NCBI GenBank assembly: GCA_938084685.1
Contig: CALKGE010000002.1
Coordinates: 1-64,000, forward strand
Length of the DNA stretch: 64,000 nucleotides
Origin: an uncultured Pirellulaceae bacterium
GTDB taxonomy: Bacteria; Planctomycetota; Planctomycetia; Pirellulales; Pirellulaceae
Direction of reading: 5' to 3'
The translations under genes were made by a program, and so were the position numbers. This document shows positions 45,274 to 55,039 of the stretch, piece by piece. Under the pieces are notes generated by a model. It was not told the origin of the DNA. It saw nothing but the letters and a program-made list of their open reading frames with translations, and made no database searches. Each line of letters begins with the position of its first letter. Position 1 is the first letter of the stretch.

Positions 45274-46644
45274 CTACACCAGCAAATCATGAACTACGTT
45301 GCCGTAAATATCGGTCAATCTGAAATCACGTCCGGCATAACGATAGGTGAGCCGTTGGTGATCCATCCCCAGCAGGTACAGAATCGTGGCATGGAGGTCA
45401 TGCATGTGAACTCGGTCACTCACCGAGTAATACCCGTACTCATCAGTACTTCCGTAGGCGAAGCCCTGCTTGACTCCTCCACCTGCTAGCCAATAAGTAA
45501 AGCCCTGTGGGTTGTGATCCCGGCCATCAGATCCCTGCGCCACCGGGGTACGTCCAAATTCACCACCCCAGACGACCAGCGTGTCATCCAGTAAGCCACG
45601 TGACTTCAGGTCGTTAAGCAGTGCGGCGACGGGGCGGTCTGTCATCAGTGAATTTTTCTCGTGTCCCGACTTCAACTTGCTATGTTGATCCCATTTGTTA
45701 CCGGTGGAAACTTCCACGTATCGTACGCCACGTTCGACCAGTCGGCGAGCGAGGATGCATTGTCGGGCGTAGTTGTCGGTTGCCTTTTCACCGACTCCAT
45801 ACGCTTTGTTGATATGATCCGGCTCCTGGCTAAGGTCAAAGGCCTCAGGGGCAACCTGCTGCATGCGGTTGGCCAGGTCTACCGAGTCGATTGCTCCGCG
45901 AGTCAATCCATCATCGCCAATTGTCTGCAGACGCTCCTTATTGAGTGCCTGCAAAAGTTCGATCTGTTCCTGCTGTCGATCAGGATCGGTTCTGGTGTTT
46001 TGCAGATTCTTGATCGTCGCACTTCCCAGTGCGCCGGAGTTGCCAACGACAGTTGCCTGATGGATCGCGGGCAAAAACGCATTTCCATAATTGCGGGGGC
46101 CACCATGACCAGGAGAAGGACTGATCGAGACAAAGATTGGCAGGTTTGGATTGAGTGGTCCCAGAGCATAGGAAATCCAGGCGCCGACAGATGGTCGGAC
46201 CAGATTGTCGCTGCCTGTGTGCAGCATGGAAACGGCCTGACCATGTGATTGCCCACGGCTATGCATGGAATGGATGATGCACAAGTCATCGACAACCTTG
46301 GCGGTGTGTGGAAGAAGTTCAGAAACCCACTGTCCGCACTCGCCGTGCTGACGAAAGGCCCAGGGGGATTTCATCAATCTCTTTTTTGCGTCGATATTGC
46401 TGGCTGTTTCAAAAGGGAGCTCCTTCCCGTCATCCTGTTGCAGTTTGGGCTTATAGTCGAAAGTGTCTACCTGGCTCGGACCACCATGCATGAACAGAAA
46501 AATAACGCGTTTCACTTTCGCTTCAAAGTGAGGTGCTTTGATCCCCGTGATGGCATGGAGTGGAGATGGTGCAACGGCACCAACACTGATTCCGGCCAGG
46601 CCAGTCAAAGAAGTTTTCAGTAATTGTCGTCGCGTGGATGGCAT
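45274..46644 (-). CDS. DUF1501 domain protein, PSD1 partner
   Basis: A DUF1501 protein of about 456 residues with an Arg-Arg signal ([16 protein letters not shown]). Core motifs are [32 protein letters not shown] and [13 protein letters not shown]. The start ATG 46644 is favoured over TTG 46656 because it follows a GGGGA site by 12 nt. It starts 32 bp after the PSD1 stop on the same strand, the common PSD1-DUF1501 operon arrangement of planctomycetes. Function unknown; likely exported. Confidence 0.92.
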   Translation of the reverse strand: MPSTRRQLLKTSLTGLAGISVGAVAPSPLHAITGIKAPHFEAKVKRVIFLFMHGGPSQVDTFDYKPKLQQDDGKELPFETASNIDAKKRLMKSPWAFRQHGECGQWVSELLPHTAKVVDDLCIIHSMHSRGQSHGQAVSMLHTGSDNLVRPSVGAWISYALGPLNPNLPIFVSISPSPGHGGPRNYGNAFLPAIHQATVVGNSGALGSATIKNLQNTRTDPDRQQEQIELLQALNKERLQTIGDDGLTRGAIDSVDLANRMQQVAPEAFDLSQEPDHINKAYGVGEKATDNYARQCILARRLVERGVRYVEVSTGNKWDQHSKLKSGHEKNSLMTDRPVAALLNDLKSRGLLDDTLVVWGGEFGRTPVAQGSDGRDHNPQGFTYWLAGGGVKQGFAYGSTDEYGYYSVSDRVHMHDLHATILYLLGMDHQRLTYRYAGRDFRLTDIYGNVVHDLLV

Positions 46645-46676
46645 GATGGAATTCAATCCCCACTGGAGGTCATTGG

Positions 46677-49559
46677 TTAATCGATTGTTCGGAATTCAGC
46701 CGTGGCAAATAGAGTTTGAATCAGCAGCTGGACTTTGAGTTGCTCGCGTTCAGTTTTCGCCGGATCACCCAGGAATTTTGTACCCAATGCCAGTTCAGCC
46801 TCGGTAGGTTTCCTGGAGAGCAAGTGCATGTAGATGGTGTTGAGCAGTTTGCTGTTGTCCACCTGAGATGGCAGGTTCTCTAGAATGCGAATTGCTGTCT
46901 TCTCGGCTCGTTCCATCACAAAAGGACTGTTCAGCAGATAGAGCGCCTGGGCGGGAACGGTGGATACCGAACGTCTCCCGGTTACCAGGCCCGGGTTGGC
47001 CACGTCGAATAATGTCAAAATTTCCGGAGTTGCAGATCGAATCCTGGCCAGATAGACGCTGCGATGATTGCTCTGCCGGTTAGCGAATGATCCGCCACCA
47101 GAACTGTTGGTGACAAGCGTGCCCAATCCGGCCACTGGCGAAGGAGCAGGCGTTAAATCTAATTCGCTGCTGGCTGTTAATAACGAGTCCCGGATGGATT
47201 CCGCTGTCATTCTACGTCTGGGCATCCTCCATACGAATCTGTTGTCAGGATCGACTTCGAATGCTTTTTCGTTCCACTGGCTGGCTTGCTGGTAGGTCTC
47301 GCTGAGTACTATTTGACGGACGAGCGTTTTGATGGACCAGTCGTTGCTGATCAAATCGGTTGCCAGATAGTCCAGTAATTCCGGATGGGTAGGACGATTA
47401 CCGAGCGTTCCAAAGTTATCAACCGAAGCAACAATTCCCTGCCCTATCAGGTGATGCCAGATGCGATTTGCCATGACACGTGCTGTTAACGGATTGTCGG
47501 GTGAGGCGATCCAGCGAGCCAGCGCCAAGCGGCCGCTCTGTGAATCGTCAATTTGCGGAGGTTGGCCGACTGTTGCAACCTGTAAAACGCCCCGTGGTAC
47601 TTCGGCTCCGAGGTTGGTGTGCTCACCCCGAACATTGATTTGACTGTTGACAATTGTCTCCGCTTCTTCAACAGCGAAAGCTTGAGGCAATTCGGCGGGA
47701 GCGTTCTTTTTCAAGTCAGCAATCTGTTTGGCAAAAGTGGCTTGAGCAGTTTTTAAGCCCGCGAGTTTTTCGGTGATAGCTGGGGCAGGTTTGACAGGCT
47801 CCAGTACAACGGGCTCCCCTTGCTCGTCAAGCTCGACCAACCTCAGTGAATCTGCGATGACGAAACCCTCGGTTCCCTTGGTGTCCATGGTGACTGTTAC
47901 CGGAATGTCTGCTTGAAACGGACTAGTGCCGACAGAAACAAACTTTTGTTCGATGGGAGGGTTGGGTTGTTGATTCATGGTGAGTTGAAGTTCAACGTCA
48001 CCCTGGGTGATGGTAATCGGAACTTTTGCTGCGCGGCTGGATCCTGGTGAATAGGACAGTTGAATGTCGTAGGTTGCGGCGGACGACGGGACTGTTCTGA
48101 AGGTGATGGTGCGTTCGCCACTGTTGTCCTGGTCGTTGTGAATATAGGATTCTCCAACGAAATGTGGGTACAGTTTCGAAGACTTCCAGACTCCAGTTTT
48201 GGTCGCTTCGGTGTCATCGACGAGTAATGCTTTCAGCTGGGGGAGCATACCGTCAATTTCTTTTTGCAGCTGTTGAATGCTAACATCCACCTTTTTCTTT
48301 TCGGTTTCCAGCGACGCCAAAGCCTCCGTATGTTGCTGATGTTCTTCCAGCCGCAGGGCGGATACGGGTAGTGTCCTTTTAGGCCAGGTGGAGACGTATT
48401 TTTGACTTTCGCCTTGTAACGTCCGAGTGCTTTGGAAAATGCCCGCCAATGCGTAATAGTCCCGTGTGGGGATAGGGTCATATTTGTGATCGTGGCAGCG
48501 AGCGCAGCCGAGAGTCATTCCCATGAATGCCTGACCCACCACATTAATCTGCTCGTCAATGACGTCCATGGTCAACTTCAGTTTGTCACGTTCACTCAGC
48601 ATCTTCGTGCCAACCATCAGGAAGCCGGTGGCAATGATCTGTTCGCGAGCCTCTGTCGGGGTATCTGCCGGTAACAGGTCCCCGGCAATTTGCTCAATGA
48701 CAAACTGGTTGAATGGCTTGTCGTTATTGAAGGAATCTACAATGTAGTCTCGATAACGCCAGGCATTGTGGAACGTGGCATTGAAATCGGCTCCGTTGGA
48801 ATCCGCATACCGTACGACATCCATCCAGTGGCGTCCCCACTGAACTCCGAACTGGTCGGATTGAAGCAGCTTGTCGACCAGGTTCTGATAGGCATCCGGT
48901 GCATCGTCAGCTACGAATCGCTCAACTTCTTCGGTGGTTGGAGGGAGTCCTGTCAGATCGTAGTAGAGGCGGCGAATCAGAACTCGTCTGGATGCTTTCG
49001 CTGATGGTGAAAGTGCATTGGAACGCAACGCGTCAAAAATGAATGCATCAATGGTGCCGTTGCCCCATTGTGGATCGATTTGAGGTGTTTCGGTGCGTTG
49101 CAGCGGACGAAATGCCCAGAACTTCCGACCCCGCTCAATGTCGATATCGGCGGATCCGCCTGAAGCAACGACTGCTCCATCGGTTCGTGGATCGACGGCA
49201 CCGTCACGGATCCATTTCTCAAAGTCGGCGACGACAGAAGGTGCCAGGCGTCCGCTGGGAGGCATTTCGTAGGTTTCGTACTTCAGAGCAGCTAATAATA
49301 AACTGTCATCCGGTTTTCCGGGTACGACGGCCGGACCTGACTCACCTCCAGTTCGAGTCGTCTTGGCCAGGTCAAGCTGTAACATTCCCGATAGCTTTTC
49401 AGATTCTTCTGAATGACACTCGTAACAGTGCTTGATCAGAACGGGACGTATTTTCTGCTCGAAAAAAAGGAGTTTCGCGTCATCATCTTCCGCCTGTACG
49501 GACACGCTAGTCGACATGGTCAAAAGGTAGATTGACAGTATTGCGAGGATTCGAGACAT
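46677..49559 (-). CDS. PSD1 and planctomycete cytochrome c domain protein (DUF1549/DUF1553)
   Basis: A 960-residue exported protein. In order: signal peptide (1-23), PSCyt1 haem-binding region with C45-Y-E-C48-H49, DUF1549 (about 165-370) with a second CxxCH at C352-A-R-C355-H356, a coiled stretch near 395-440, a domain near 450-575 resembling the golvesin/Xly carbohydrate-binding fold ([35 protein letters not shown]), and DUF1553 (about 675-930) with a conserved Arg/His-rich core. The family's biochemistry is untested; haem motifs suggest electron transfer. It heads an operon with the DUF1501 gene. Confidence 0.92.
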   Translation of the reverse strand: MSRILAILSIYLLTMSTSVSVQAEDDDAKLLFFEQKIRPVLIKHCYECHSEESEKLSGMLQLDLAKTTRTGGESGPAVVPGKPDDSLLLAALKYETYEMPPSGRLAPSVVADFEKWIRDGAVDPRTDGAVVASGGSADIDIERGRKFWAFRPLQRTETPQIDPQWGNGTIDAFIFDALRSNALSPSAKASRRVLIRRLYYDLTGLPPTTEEVERFVADDAPDAYQNLVDKLLQSDQFGVQWGRHWMDVVRYADSNGADFNATFHNAWRYRDYIVDSFNNDKPFNQFVIEQIAGDLLPADTPTEAREQIIATGFLMVGTKMLSERDKLKLTMDVIDEQINVVGQAFMGMTLGCARCHDHKYDPIPTRDYYALAGIFQSTRTLQGESQKYVSTWPKRTLPVSALRLEEHQQHTEALASLETEKKKVDVSIQQLQKEIDGMLPQLKALLVDDTEATKTGVWKSSKLYPHFVGESYIHNDQDNSGERTITFRTVPSSAATYDIQLSYSPGSSRAAKVPITITQGDVELQLTMNQQPNPPIEQKFVSVGTSPFQADIPVTVTMDTKGTEGFVIADSLRLVELDEQGEPVVLEPVKPAPAITEKLAGLKTAQATFAKQIADLKKNAPAELPQAFAVEEAETIVNSQINVRGEHTNLGAEVPRGVLQVATVGQPPQIDDSQSGRLALARWIASPDNPLTARVMANRIWHHLIGQGIVASVDNFGTLGNRPTHPELLDYLATDLISNDWSIKTLVRQIVLSETYQQASQWNEKAFEVDPDNRFVWRMPRRRMTAESIRDSLLTASSELDLTPAPSPVAGLGTLVTNSSGGGSFANRQSNHRSVYLARIRSATPEILTLFDVANPGLVTGRRSVSTVPAQALYLLNSPFVMERAEKTAIRILENLPSQVDNSKLLNTIYMHLLSRKPTEAELALGTKFLGDPAKTEREQLKVQLLIQTLFATAEFRTID

Positions 49560-49746
49560 CGGTTTTGGGGAATGAGAGTAATCGCTAGTTCTACAGTTAA
49601 TAGTAATTGAATTCGAGTTTCAGACCAAGTTGGAGTGAGCTCTCATCAATGCGTCAGTTAATCTGAATTTCAAATGCTGGATTATTATTCTTGGCCGACC
49701 TAGAATGGCCGAAACAGATGAGATATCGATATAAGGTGACATCACG

Positions 49747-51087
49747 ATGTTGAAAACTACCACCAGTTTGTTGCTTGCTCTGTTGTTGATCGCTCCTGCG
49801 ATTGCTCAGCAGCGAGAAGGAGATCAGCCAAAACAGGACAATCCGTTCGCAGATCCGCCACGTGTGAGTCCCGAAGGCGACCGCCCACGTGTAAGTCCTG
49901 AAAGTGATCGTCCTCGAGTAAGCCCTGAAGGAGATCGTCCTCGAGTAAGCCCCGAAGGCGATCGTCGAGCTGCGAATCCTTTTGGTGACGCTCCGGAACG
50001 TAATGACCTGCCAAATCCATTTGCAGATGCTCCTGCCAGAGATCGTGATGATGGTGGATTTAAGCCTCAGACTGCTCGTGAAGCTGAACTGTATGGTCTG
50101 ATAAAGCAATTACGAGGAGAAGTGGAAGCGTTGCGTCGACAGGTCGCGACTCTCAAAGGTGACCGAAGAAATGATGCTGGTCCAGTTGAACGCCCCGATG
50201 CCCGACCTGATGTCCGTCCCGATGGGCGTGCAACCAAAGCAGGTGAGGTCTTTCGAACCTATGACATAAATAAGGATGGTTCAGTTTCTCTGGAAGAATG
50301 GCTGAAGTTGACCAATGGTTTTGCTAGTGACGCTCGACGTGAGATTCAAACCAAGCGTTTCTTTGATGCAGGTGCCGGTGACGATAAACGTCTCAGTCCG
50401 GAAGAATTTATCTATTGGTACAACCATCGTAACGGTGCAGCGGTTCGTCCTCCAGTCGAAGGCGACCGTCCCCGAGTAAGCCCTGAAGGAGACCGTCCCC
50501 GAGTAAGCCCCGAAGGAGACCGTCCTCGTGTAAGCCCTGAAGGTGATCGTCCCCGAGTAAGCCCTGAAGGCGACCGTCCCCGAGTAAGCCCCGAAGGAGA
50601 CCGTCCTCGCGTAAGCCCCGAAGGCGATCGTCCACGTGTAAGTCCTGAAGGTGATCGTCCCCGCGTGAGCCCTGAAGGTGATCGCCCCCGTGTAAGCCCC
50701 GAAGGCGACCGCCCCCGCGTAAGCCCTGAAGGTGATCGTCCCCGAGTAAGCCCCGAAGGAGACCGCCCACCAGTCAATCAGTTGGAAGTCTTGTTCCGAC
50801 AGCATGATAAGAATCGGGATGGTGTTGTAAGTGGAAAGGAATTCCTGGCGATGTTTGGTCCTTTGCCTCCCCAGGCCCAGCAGCATTGGAGCAGCTTTTT
50901 TAAGAAGTTTGATGTTGATAATAATGGGGTGTGGAGCGGTCAGGAGTTTATTCGTGCAGCTCAATCTGTCGCTCGTGTCCAAAAGAGCGAAGGTGGTGAT
51001 CGGCCAGGTCCACGTGATGGTGAAACGCCCAAGCCAGGCCCTCGTGACGGTGACGGAGCTCCCAGGACGGGGCCCCGAGATGGTTAG
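49747..51087 (+). CDS. Exported EF-hand protein with GDRPRVSPE repeats
   Basis: A 446-residue secreted protein. Signal peptide 1-20; four N-terminal repeats of RVSPE type (39-70); a coiled-coil-like heptad region (about 111-140); a first EF-hand D173-E184 (DINKDGSVSLEE); then eleven exact copies of GDRPRVSPE at 239-337; then EF-hands at 354-365 (DKNRDGVVSGKE) and 389-400 (DVDNNGVWSGQE); and a Pro/Gly-rich tail. The EF loops should bind calcium. The repeats form a rigid Pro/Arg/Glu-rich spacer, likely elongated. Extracellular matrix or adhesion is plausible but unproven. No family name known. Confidence 0.85.
   Translation: MLKTTTSLLLALLLIAPAIAQQREGDQPKQDNPFADPPRVSPEGDRPRVSPESDRPRVSPEGDRPRVSPEGDRRAANPFGDAPERNDLPNPFADAPARDRDDGGFKPQTAREAELYGLIKQLRGEVEALRRQVATLKGDRRNDAGPVERPDARPDVRPDGRATKAGEVFRTYDINKDGSVSLEEWLKLTNGFASDARREIQTKRFFDAGAGDDKRLSPEEFIYWYNHRNGAAVRPPVEGDRPRVSPEGDRPRVSPEGDRPRVSPEGDRPRVSPEGDRPRVSPEGDRPRVSPEGDRPRVSPEGDRPRVSPEGDRPRVSPEGDRPRVSPEGDRPRVSPEGDRPPVNQLEVLFRQHDKNRDGVVSGKEFLAMFGPLPPQAQQHWSSFFKKFDVDNNGVWSGQEFIRAAQSVARVQKSEGGDRPGPRDGETPKPGPRDGDGAPRTGPRDG
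50461..50757 (+). repeat. 27-bp tandem repeat, 11 copies
   Basis: Eleven in-frame 27-bp units all encode GDRPRVSPE although third positions vary (for example GGC/GGA/GGT for Gly and GAC/GAT for Asp). A partial twelfth unit (GDRPPV) follows. The protein is invariant while synonymous bases drift, which points to selection on the peptide. Related units occur at 49859-49959. The array also creates long, meaningless minus-strand open frames. Confidence 0.92.
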
Positions 51088-51133
51088 ATAGCGAATCGTG
51101 TCTGGCTGCCCCTGGCGAGATTGGAATTGGTGC

Positions 51134-52543
51134 GTGCATAAATTCTTGATGGTATTGTTGGTTCTGTCCCTATCAGATCCGCGAGACGTGCCGGGGCAGG
51201 AAGCGGATTTCAAGAGCAACGTTCGTCAAGCATTGGCGGGCGCATGTGTCGCATTCCATGACACATTTCATGTTCGCGGTGGCTATGTGTACTATTACGC
51301 TCCGGATCAGTCATTCCGGTTAGGCGAAGGAGCGGCTACTTCGACACAGGTATGGGTTCAGCCACCCGGAACTCCTGCAGTTGGTCTGGCATTCTTGCAG
51401 GCTTATCGAGCAACGCGTGACGAACGGTGTCTGAAATTTGCCTCCGAAGCGGGAAGAGCTCTTGTCTACGGCCAGTTGCAAAGTGGCGGATGGACAAATC
51501 TTGTCGATTTTGACCCTGGCAGTAAACATGCTGGACTCTATCGAAACGGAAAAGGGAAAGGACGGAATTATTCTTCGCTGGATGATGGGCAAACCCAGAC
51601 AGCTTTGCGATTTTTGATTGAGTTGGATGAAGCGTTGGAGTTTCAGGACAAGGCAATTACCGAAGCTGCTTTTACAGGGTTAGAGGCACTGCTGGCGGCA
51701 CAATTTCGCAACGGTGCGTTTCCCCAGGTCTGGCAAAGGCCAACGAAAGGGGCTCCATCTGCAAAGGCCGCTTTTCCAGACTACGACTGGCGAACAGAAG
51801 GTCGAATTAAAGAGTACTGGAATTACTATACGCTCAACGACGACTTGTGCGTGGATTTGATTGAAACACTTGCTTCAGCCCATAGGGTTTATCGCGACCC
51901 AAGAATGTTGGATGCCATTGAACGTCTTGGTCAGTTTCTGATGGACGCCCAGTTACCCGCCCCGCAGCCAGCCTGGGCGCAACAGTACAATTATCAGATG
52001 GTACCGATCTGGGCTCGGGCTTTTGAACCTCCGGCTGTAGCCACTCGTGAGTCCCAGGGGGTGGTTCGAACGCTCCTGCGAATCACCGAAATCACGGAAG
52101 ACAACAGGTATCTCGAGTGCATTCCTGAGGCGCTTGAGTATCTGGAACGCTCGACGCTGGCTGACGGAAAGCTGGCCAGGTACTACGAACTGCGCACTAA
52201 CAAGCCGCTGTATATGCGGCGAGAAGGAAAGAGCTATTCACTCACCTATTCCGAAAAAGATCTCCCGTCACACTACGGATGGAAGTGGGATTCGGAGGTA
52301 GACCAACTTCGTCAGGAACTAACTCAGGTGCGTCAAGGGAAGATACGAGTGCCGGCTGATGTGAAGCAAAATGAAGTGGATACGATTCTGGCAGGTTTGA
52401 ATGACCAAAACCTGTGGGTGAGTCGATACGATGGCCAGCGACTTGTTGGTCAGCCGAAGTTTTCGCAAGGACAGGAATTCATCGACAGTGCGGTGTTTAA
52501 CAAGCACGTCGAGAAAATCGCCAGATTCCTGCAGCAGAAATAA
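51134..52543 (+). CDS. pelA: Pectate lyase, PelA/Pel-15E type (PL10)
   Basis: A protein of about 469 residues with a short signal peptide (KFLMVLLVLSLS) and an alpha/alpha barrel pectate lyase domain. Matching blocks are GGWTNLVDFDP, YSSLDDGQTQTALRFL, NGAFPQVWQRP, and YNYYTL-like EYWNYYTLNDDLCVDL, with the C-terminal LPSHYGWKWDSE. PL10 enzymes split polygalacturonate by beta-elimination. The start is uncertain: GTG 51134 gives the best signal peptide with GGA 8 nt upstream; an in-frame GTG at 51098 adds 12 residues. It lies just after the EF-hand protein. Substrate pectin-like, by family. Confidence 0.85.
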   Translation: MHKFLMVLLVLSLSDPRDVPGQEADFKSNVRQALAGACVAFHDTFHVRGGYVYYYAPDQSFRLGEGAATSTQVWVQPPGTPAVGLAFLQAYRATRDERCLKFASEAGRALVYGQLQSGGWTNLVDFDPGSKHAGLYRNGKGKGRNYSSLDDGQTQTALRFLIELDEALEFQDKAITEAAFTGLEALLAAQFRNGAFPQVWQRPTKGAPSAKAAFPDYDWRTEGRIKEYWNYYTLNDDLCVDLIETLASAHRVYRDPRMLDAIERLGQFLMDAQLPAPQPAWAQQYNYQMVPIWARAFEPPAVATRESQGVVRTLLRITEITEDNRYLECIPEALEYLERSTLADGKLARYYELRTNKPLYMRREGKSYSLTYSEKDLPSHYGWKWDSEVDQLRQELTQVRQGKIRVPADVKQNEVDTILAGLNDQNLWVSRYDGQRLVGQPKFSQGQEFIDSAVFNKHVEKIARFLQQK

Positions 52544-52624
52544 CCATCCTGACGACTGACGCGTACCAAAGTTTGCAGCCTGCTTCGAATGGAAGAAATT
52601 ACCAGCAGGAGGTCATTACGCTCA

Positions 52625-53884
52625 TCAGTATTTAATCGGCGCGGGAAAATTCTCTTCAAACTGATTAGCGAAATGCCAGCTTCCCGGTTCGTAACGAATT
52701 GCCAGTTCTGGAGTGTTGTACTTGATGCCGCCGTGAAAATGACTGTGGACGGCTCTGGTAAGAATGCCGGAGGTCAATAATGTGCGCTCGACCGGTGTGT
52801 GTTCTTTGCCCGTACGGAAGAACCGATCTATGCCGCGCAGCAATTGCTCAAAATGACGGTAAGGGTAAACCATTTCCAGCTTAAACCACTGTCCCAGCAG
52901 GTCTCTGTCCTCCTCAAATTCGACGGCCACTGACATTTCGTCAGTAACTCCATTTAACATGCAACAGACTCCCCTGGATCCATCAAGGTAATCGATGACA
53001 TAAATGGAACAGTTATCTTTATGCAACCGGGACTCCAGATCTTCACTGGACTTCCCCGCTGCTTTCAGTGCTTTGGCAACTGCTTTCCGGCTCCACCGCC
53101 CTTCTTTCTCCGCTTTCCAAATCTGATCGTAGGGATAGGCCTGCACACTTTTAACTCCCGTTTCACCTCCTTGACGACGTTCCATTAAACACTGCATAGC
53201 TTCCAAAGCATGAAACCCATACGATTCCAACCCTCCGTAAGCGACACCAGTAATCGTTTTAATTTTGGATCCGACTGGAATGGTGACATTCGGGTATCGC
53301 CACGCGAAAGGGAGCGAGGATCCGGCTTGGAAAGGGATTTTCATGCTCCGTGCCCGATCATACATCGCTTTTGCATCCTTCCAGTTCCAGCTCAGATGCT
53401 TGTCGTTAAAGACCGGGACGACTTTGCCTTTTTTTTCGAACACGTCCGCTATGGAATCAAAAAAACGGCGGCGGGGATACTTTCGCTGGTGAGTATCCGG
53501 TGTGTCCTCGTAGTTTCCATGCTCGGCGATACTTAACACCGCATCACATTGCAATTTGCTGGTTCCCAGAGTCAACGCATCTTCAATGCTGTCGTACATG
53601 GGGACTCCGTGACGTCTCCCCTTCTCCACGGAAATGTCGTTATCTGTTTTTTGTTCTACGTACATCGAGACCAGTTGTAGTTTCGGACCTGCGAATCCAA
53701 GGTGGTCCCAACCTTCCATGATTTTGGTGAAGATGACATCACAGTGTGAGTTTTTAAAGTATTGCGTTCCGATGCCGGCTACTCGCAGAACCTTGCGTGC
53801 AGGTGCAGCCCAGACAGGAGCGGCAGCCAGAAGGGTAACGGGAGAAGCGGTGAGTGCCTGTAGTGCGGTGCGACGATCCATCAT
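52625..53884 (-). CDS. Gfo/Idh/MocA-like oxidoreductase, exported
   Basis: A 419-residue protein with an N-terminal Ala-rich signal preceded by Arg-Arg (MMDRRTALQALTASPVTLLAAAP). The Rossmann start VLRVAGIGTQYFKNSHCD is an altered GxGxxG, and DAVLSIAEHGNYED with FNDKHLSWNWKDAK takes the place of the usual EKP segment. The overall length and C-terminal beta-sheet fit the family, though the missing canonical motifs make cofactor binding uncertain. Its start lies 4 bp from the stop of the upstream hydrolase, so the two are an operon. Confidence 0.7.
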   Translation of the reverse strand: MMDRRTALQALTASPVTLLAAAPVWAAPARKVLRVAGIGTQYFKNSHCDVIFTKIMEGWDHLGFAGPKLQLVSMYVEQKTDNDISVEKGRRHGVPMYDSIEDALTLGTSKLQCDAVLSIAEHGNYEDTPDTHQRKYPRRRFFDSIADVFEKKGKVVPVFNDKHLSWNWKDAKAMYDRARSMKIPFQAGSSLPFAWRYPNVTIPVGSKIKTITGVAYGGLESYGFHALEAMQCLMERRQGGETGVKSVQAYPYDQIWKAEKEGRWSRKAVAKALKAAGKSSEDLESRLHKDNCSIYVIDYLDGSRGVCCMLNGVTDEMSVAVEFEEDRDLLGQWFKLEMVYPYRHFEQLLRGIDRFFRTGKEHTPVERTLLTSGILTRAVHSHFHGGIKYNTPELAIRYEPGSWHFANQFEENFPAPIKY

Positions 53885-53888
53885 GGTA

Positions 53889-54833
53889 TTACTGTTCCTG
53901 AATCCAGATCATGAAGTTTTTGACCCATTGATTGATTGGGTTACCTAAATCTCTGATGCCATAGCCGTGTCCTCCCGTCTCCCTGAAAAACGTTCGCACG
54001 CGAATGCCGCTTTGTTTGCAGGCTGCTTCCATGCGGAGCGAGTTTTCTGCCAGCACGCCTTTGTCATCTAACGCATGAGCCAGAAAGACAGGCGGCATAC
54101 CCTGTTTCATGTGTAACTCGGCTGAGTACCGATCAACCTGAGCTTTGGTAGGACTGTCTCCAAACAGCAGTTTCTGGTAATTTGCTCCAGCCACCTCGGT
54201 TTGCATGGAGAGCAATGGATAGGCTCCGGCAAAGAAAGCAACTTCACTGCTCAGTCGATCGATACGATCCTGTTCGTCGGGATTTGCACCGACAGGATGG
54301 ATCAACGGAGTGACGGCGACGATGCCTCCTGCCGAAAAACCAAACGTGCCGATGCGATGCGAGGCAATGTTCCATTTGTCTGCATGAAATCGTGTCATGC
54401 GAATTGCTCTGCGAATGTCCGACTCCATCACCTTGATCCCGTTAAAGGTTGTCGAAGTTTTTGCATTGCGAAATTTGAGTACGATCCCTGCAACTCCGTA
54501 CTCAGTCAGTAGTCTGGCAAGGTCATTTCCTTCTTTGTCTATAACAGCCCGAGTCAGTCCGCCGCCGGGCACGATGATCACCGCCGCAGTCGGTTTGGTA
54601 GCGTTCTCTGGCAGGTGAACAGTTATAGTGGGGACGATTGTGTCCGAGATACTACGGTCGATCAGCGTTTTTCCATCACCTCGCTCCACCGTCTTTTCTT
54701 TATCCTGAACTCCTTCACTTCCCGGAGCGACACCTTTCCAGAGTCGGACCTCAAAGGTGTTGCCAGCATGAACAGAGTGAGAAATTGCCAGAGATGTGAT
54801 AAACATGAAGCAGAGCAAAATTGATCGTGGCAT
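53889..54833 (-). CDS. Exported alpha/beta hydrolase (acetyl-esterase type)
   Basis: A 314-residue alpha/beta hydrolase with a signal peptide (MPRSILLCFMFITSLAIS). Oxyanion region VIIVPGGGLT, nucleophile GFSAGG, and the histidine in ETGGHGYG are clear. It resembles the BD-FAE/acetyl xylan esterase group that deacetylates hemicellulose. It precedes the Gfo/Idh/MocA-like gene by 4 bp. Divergent from the sulfatase run at 55 kb. Substrate acetylated sugar is inferred. Confidence 0.86.
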   Translation of the reverse strand: MPRSILLCFMFITSLAISHSVHAGNTFEVRLWKGVAPGSEGVQDKEKTVERGDGKTLIDRSISDTIVPTITVHLPENATKPTAAVIIVPGGGLTRAVIDKEGNDLARLLTEYGVAGIVLKFRNAKTSTTFNGIKVMESDIRRAIRMTRFHADKWNIASHRIGTFGFSAGGIVAVTPLIHPVGANPDEQDRIDRLSSEVAFFAGAYPLLSMQTEVAGANYQKLLFGDSPTKAQVDRYSAELHMKQGMPPVFLAHALDDKGVLAENSLRMEAACKQSGIRVRTFFRETGGHGYGIRDLGNPINQWVKNFMIWIQEQ

Positions 54834-55039
54834 GAGAATGCTTGGTAAAAAAGTGAGTGGTTGGTAGGCAGGGATTAGTGAAAACAGGGTGAGTCTGGAA
54901 AACCCAATATTGCTAATATAACTTCTCGCGGTGCAATTCTCGAACTCTTCATTGGCATCACGCGGGTTGCTCTGGGGAATGGTATGATGGAAGCTCGGTT
55001 CCTGATTTCATTTTGCGGTTCGAGTCCAAGTGCACTCCG

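Noticed and set aside
50281-51219. Long minus-strand open frames over the EF-hand gene
   Set aside because: The 27-bp repeat is a multiple of three and lacks stops in several frames, so long antisense frames arise automatically. They show low-complexity translations and no ribosome binding site.
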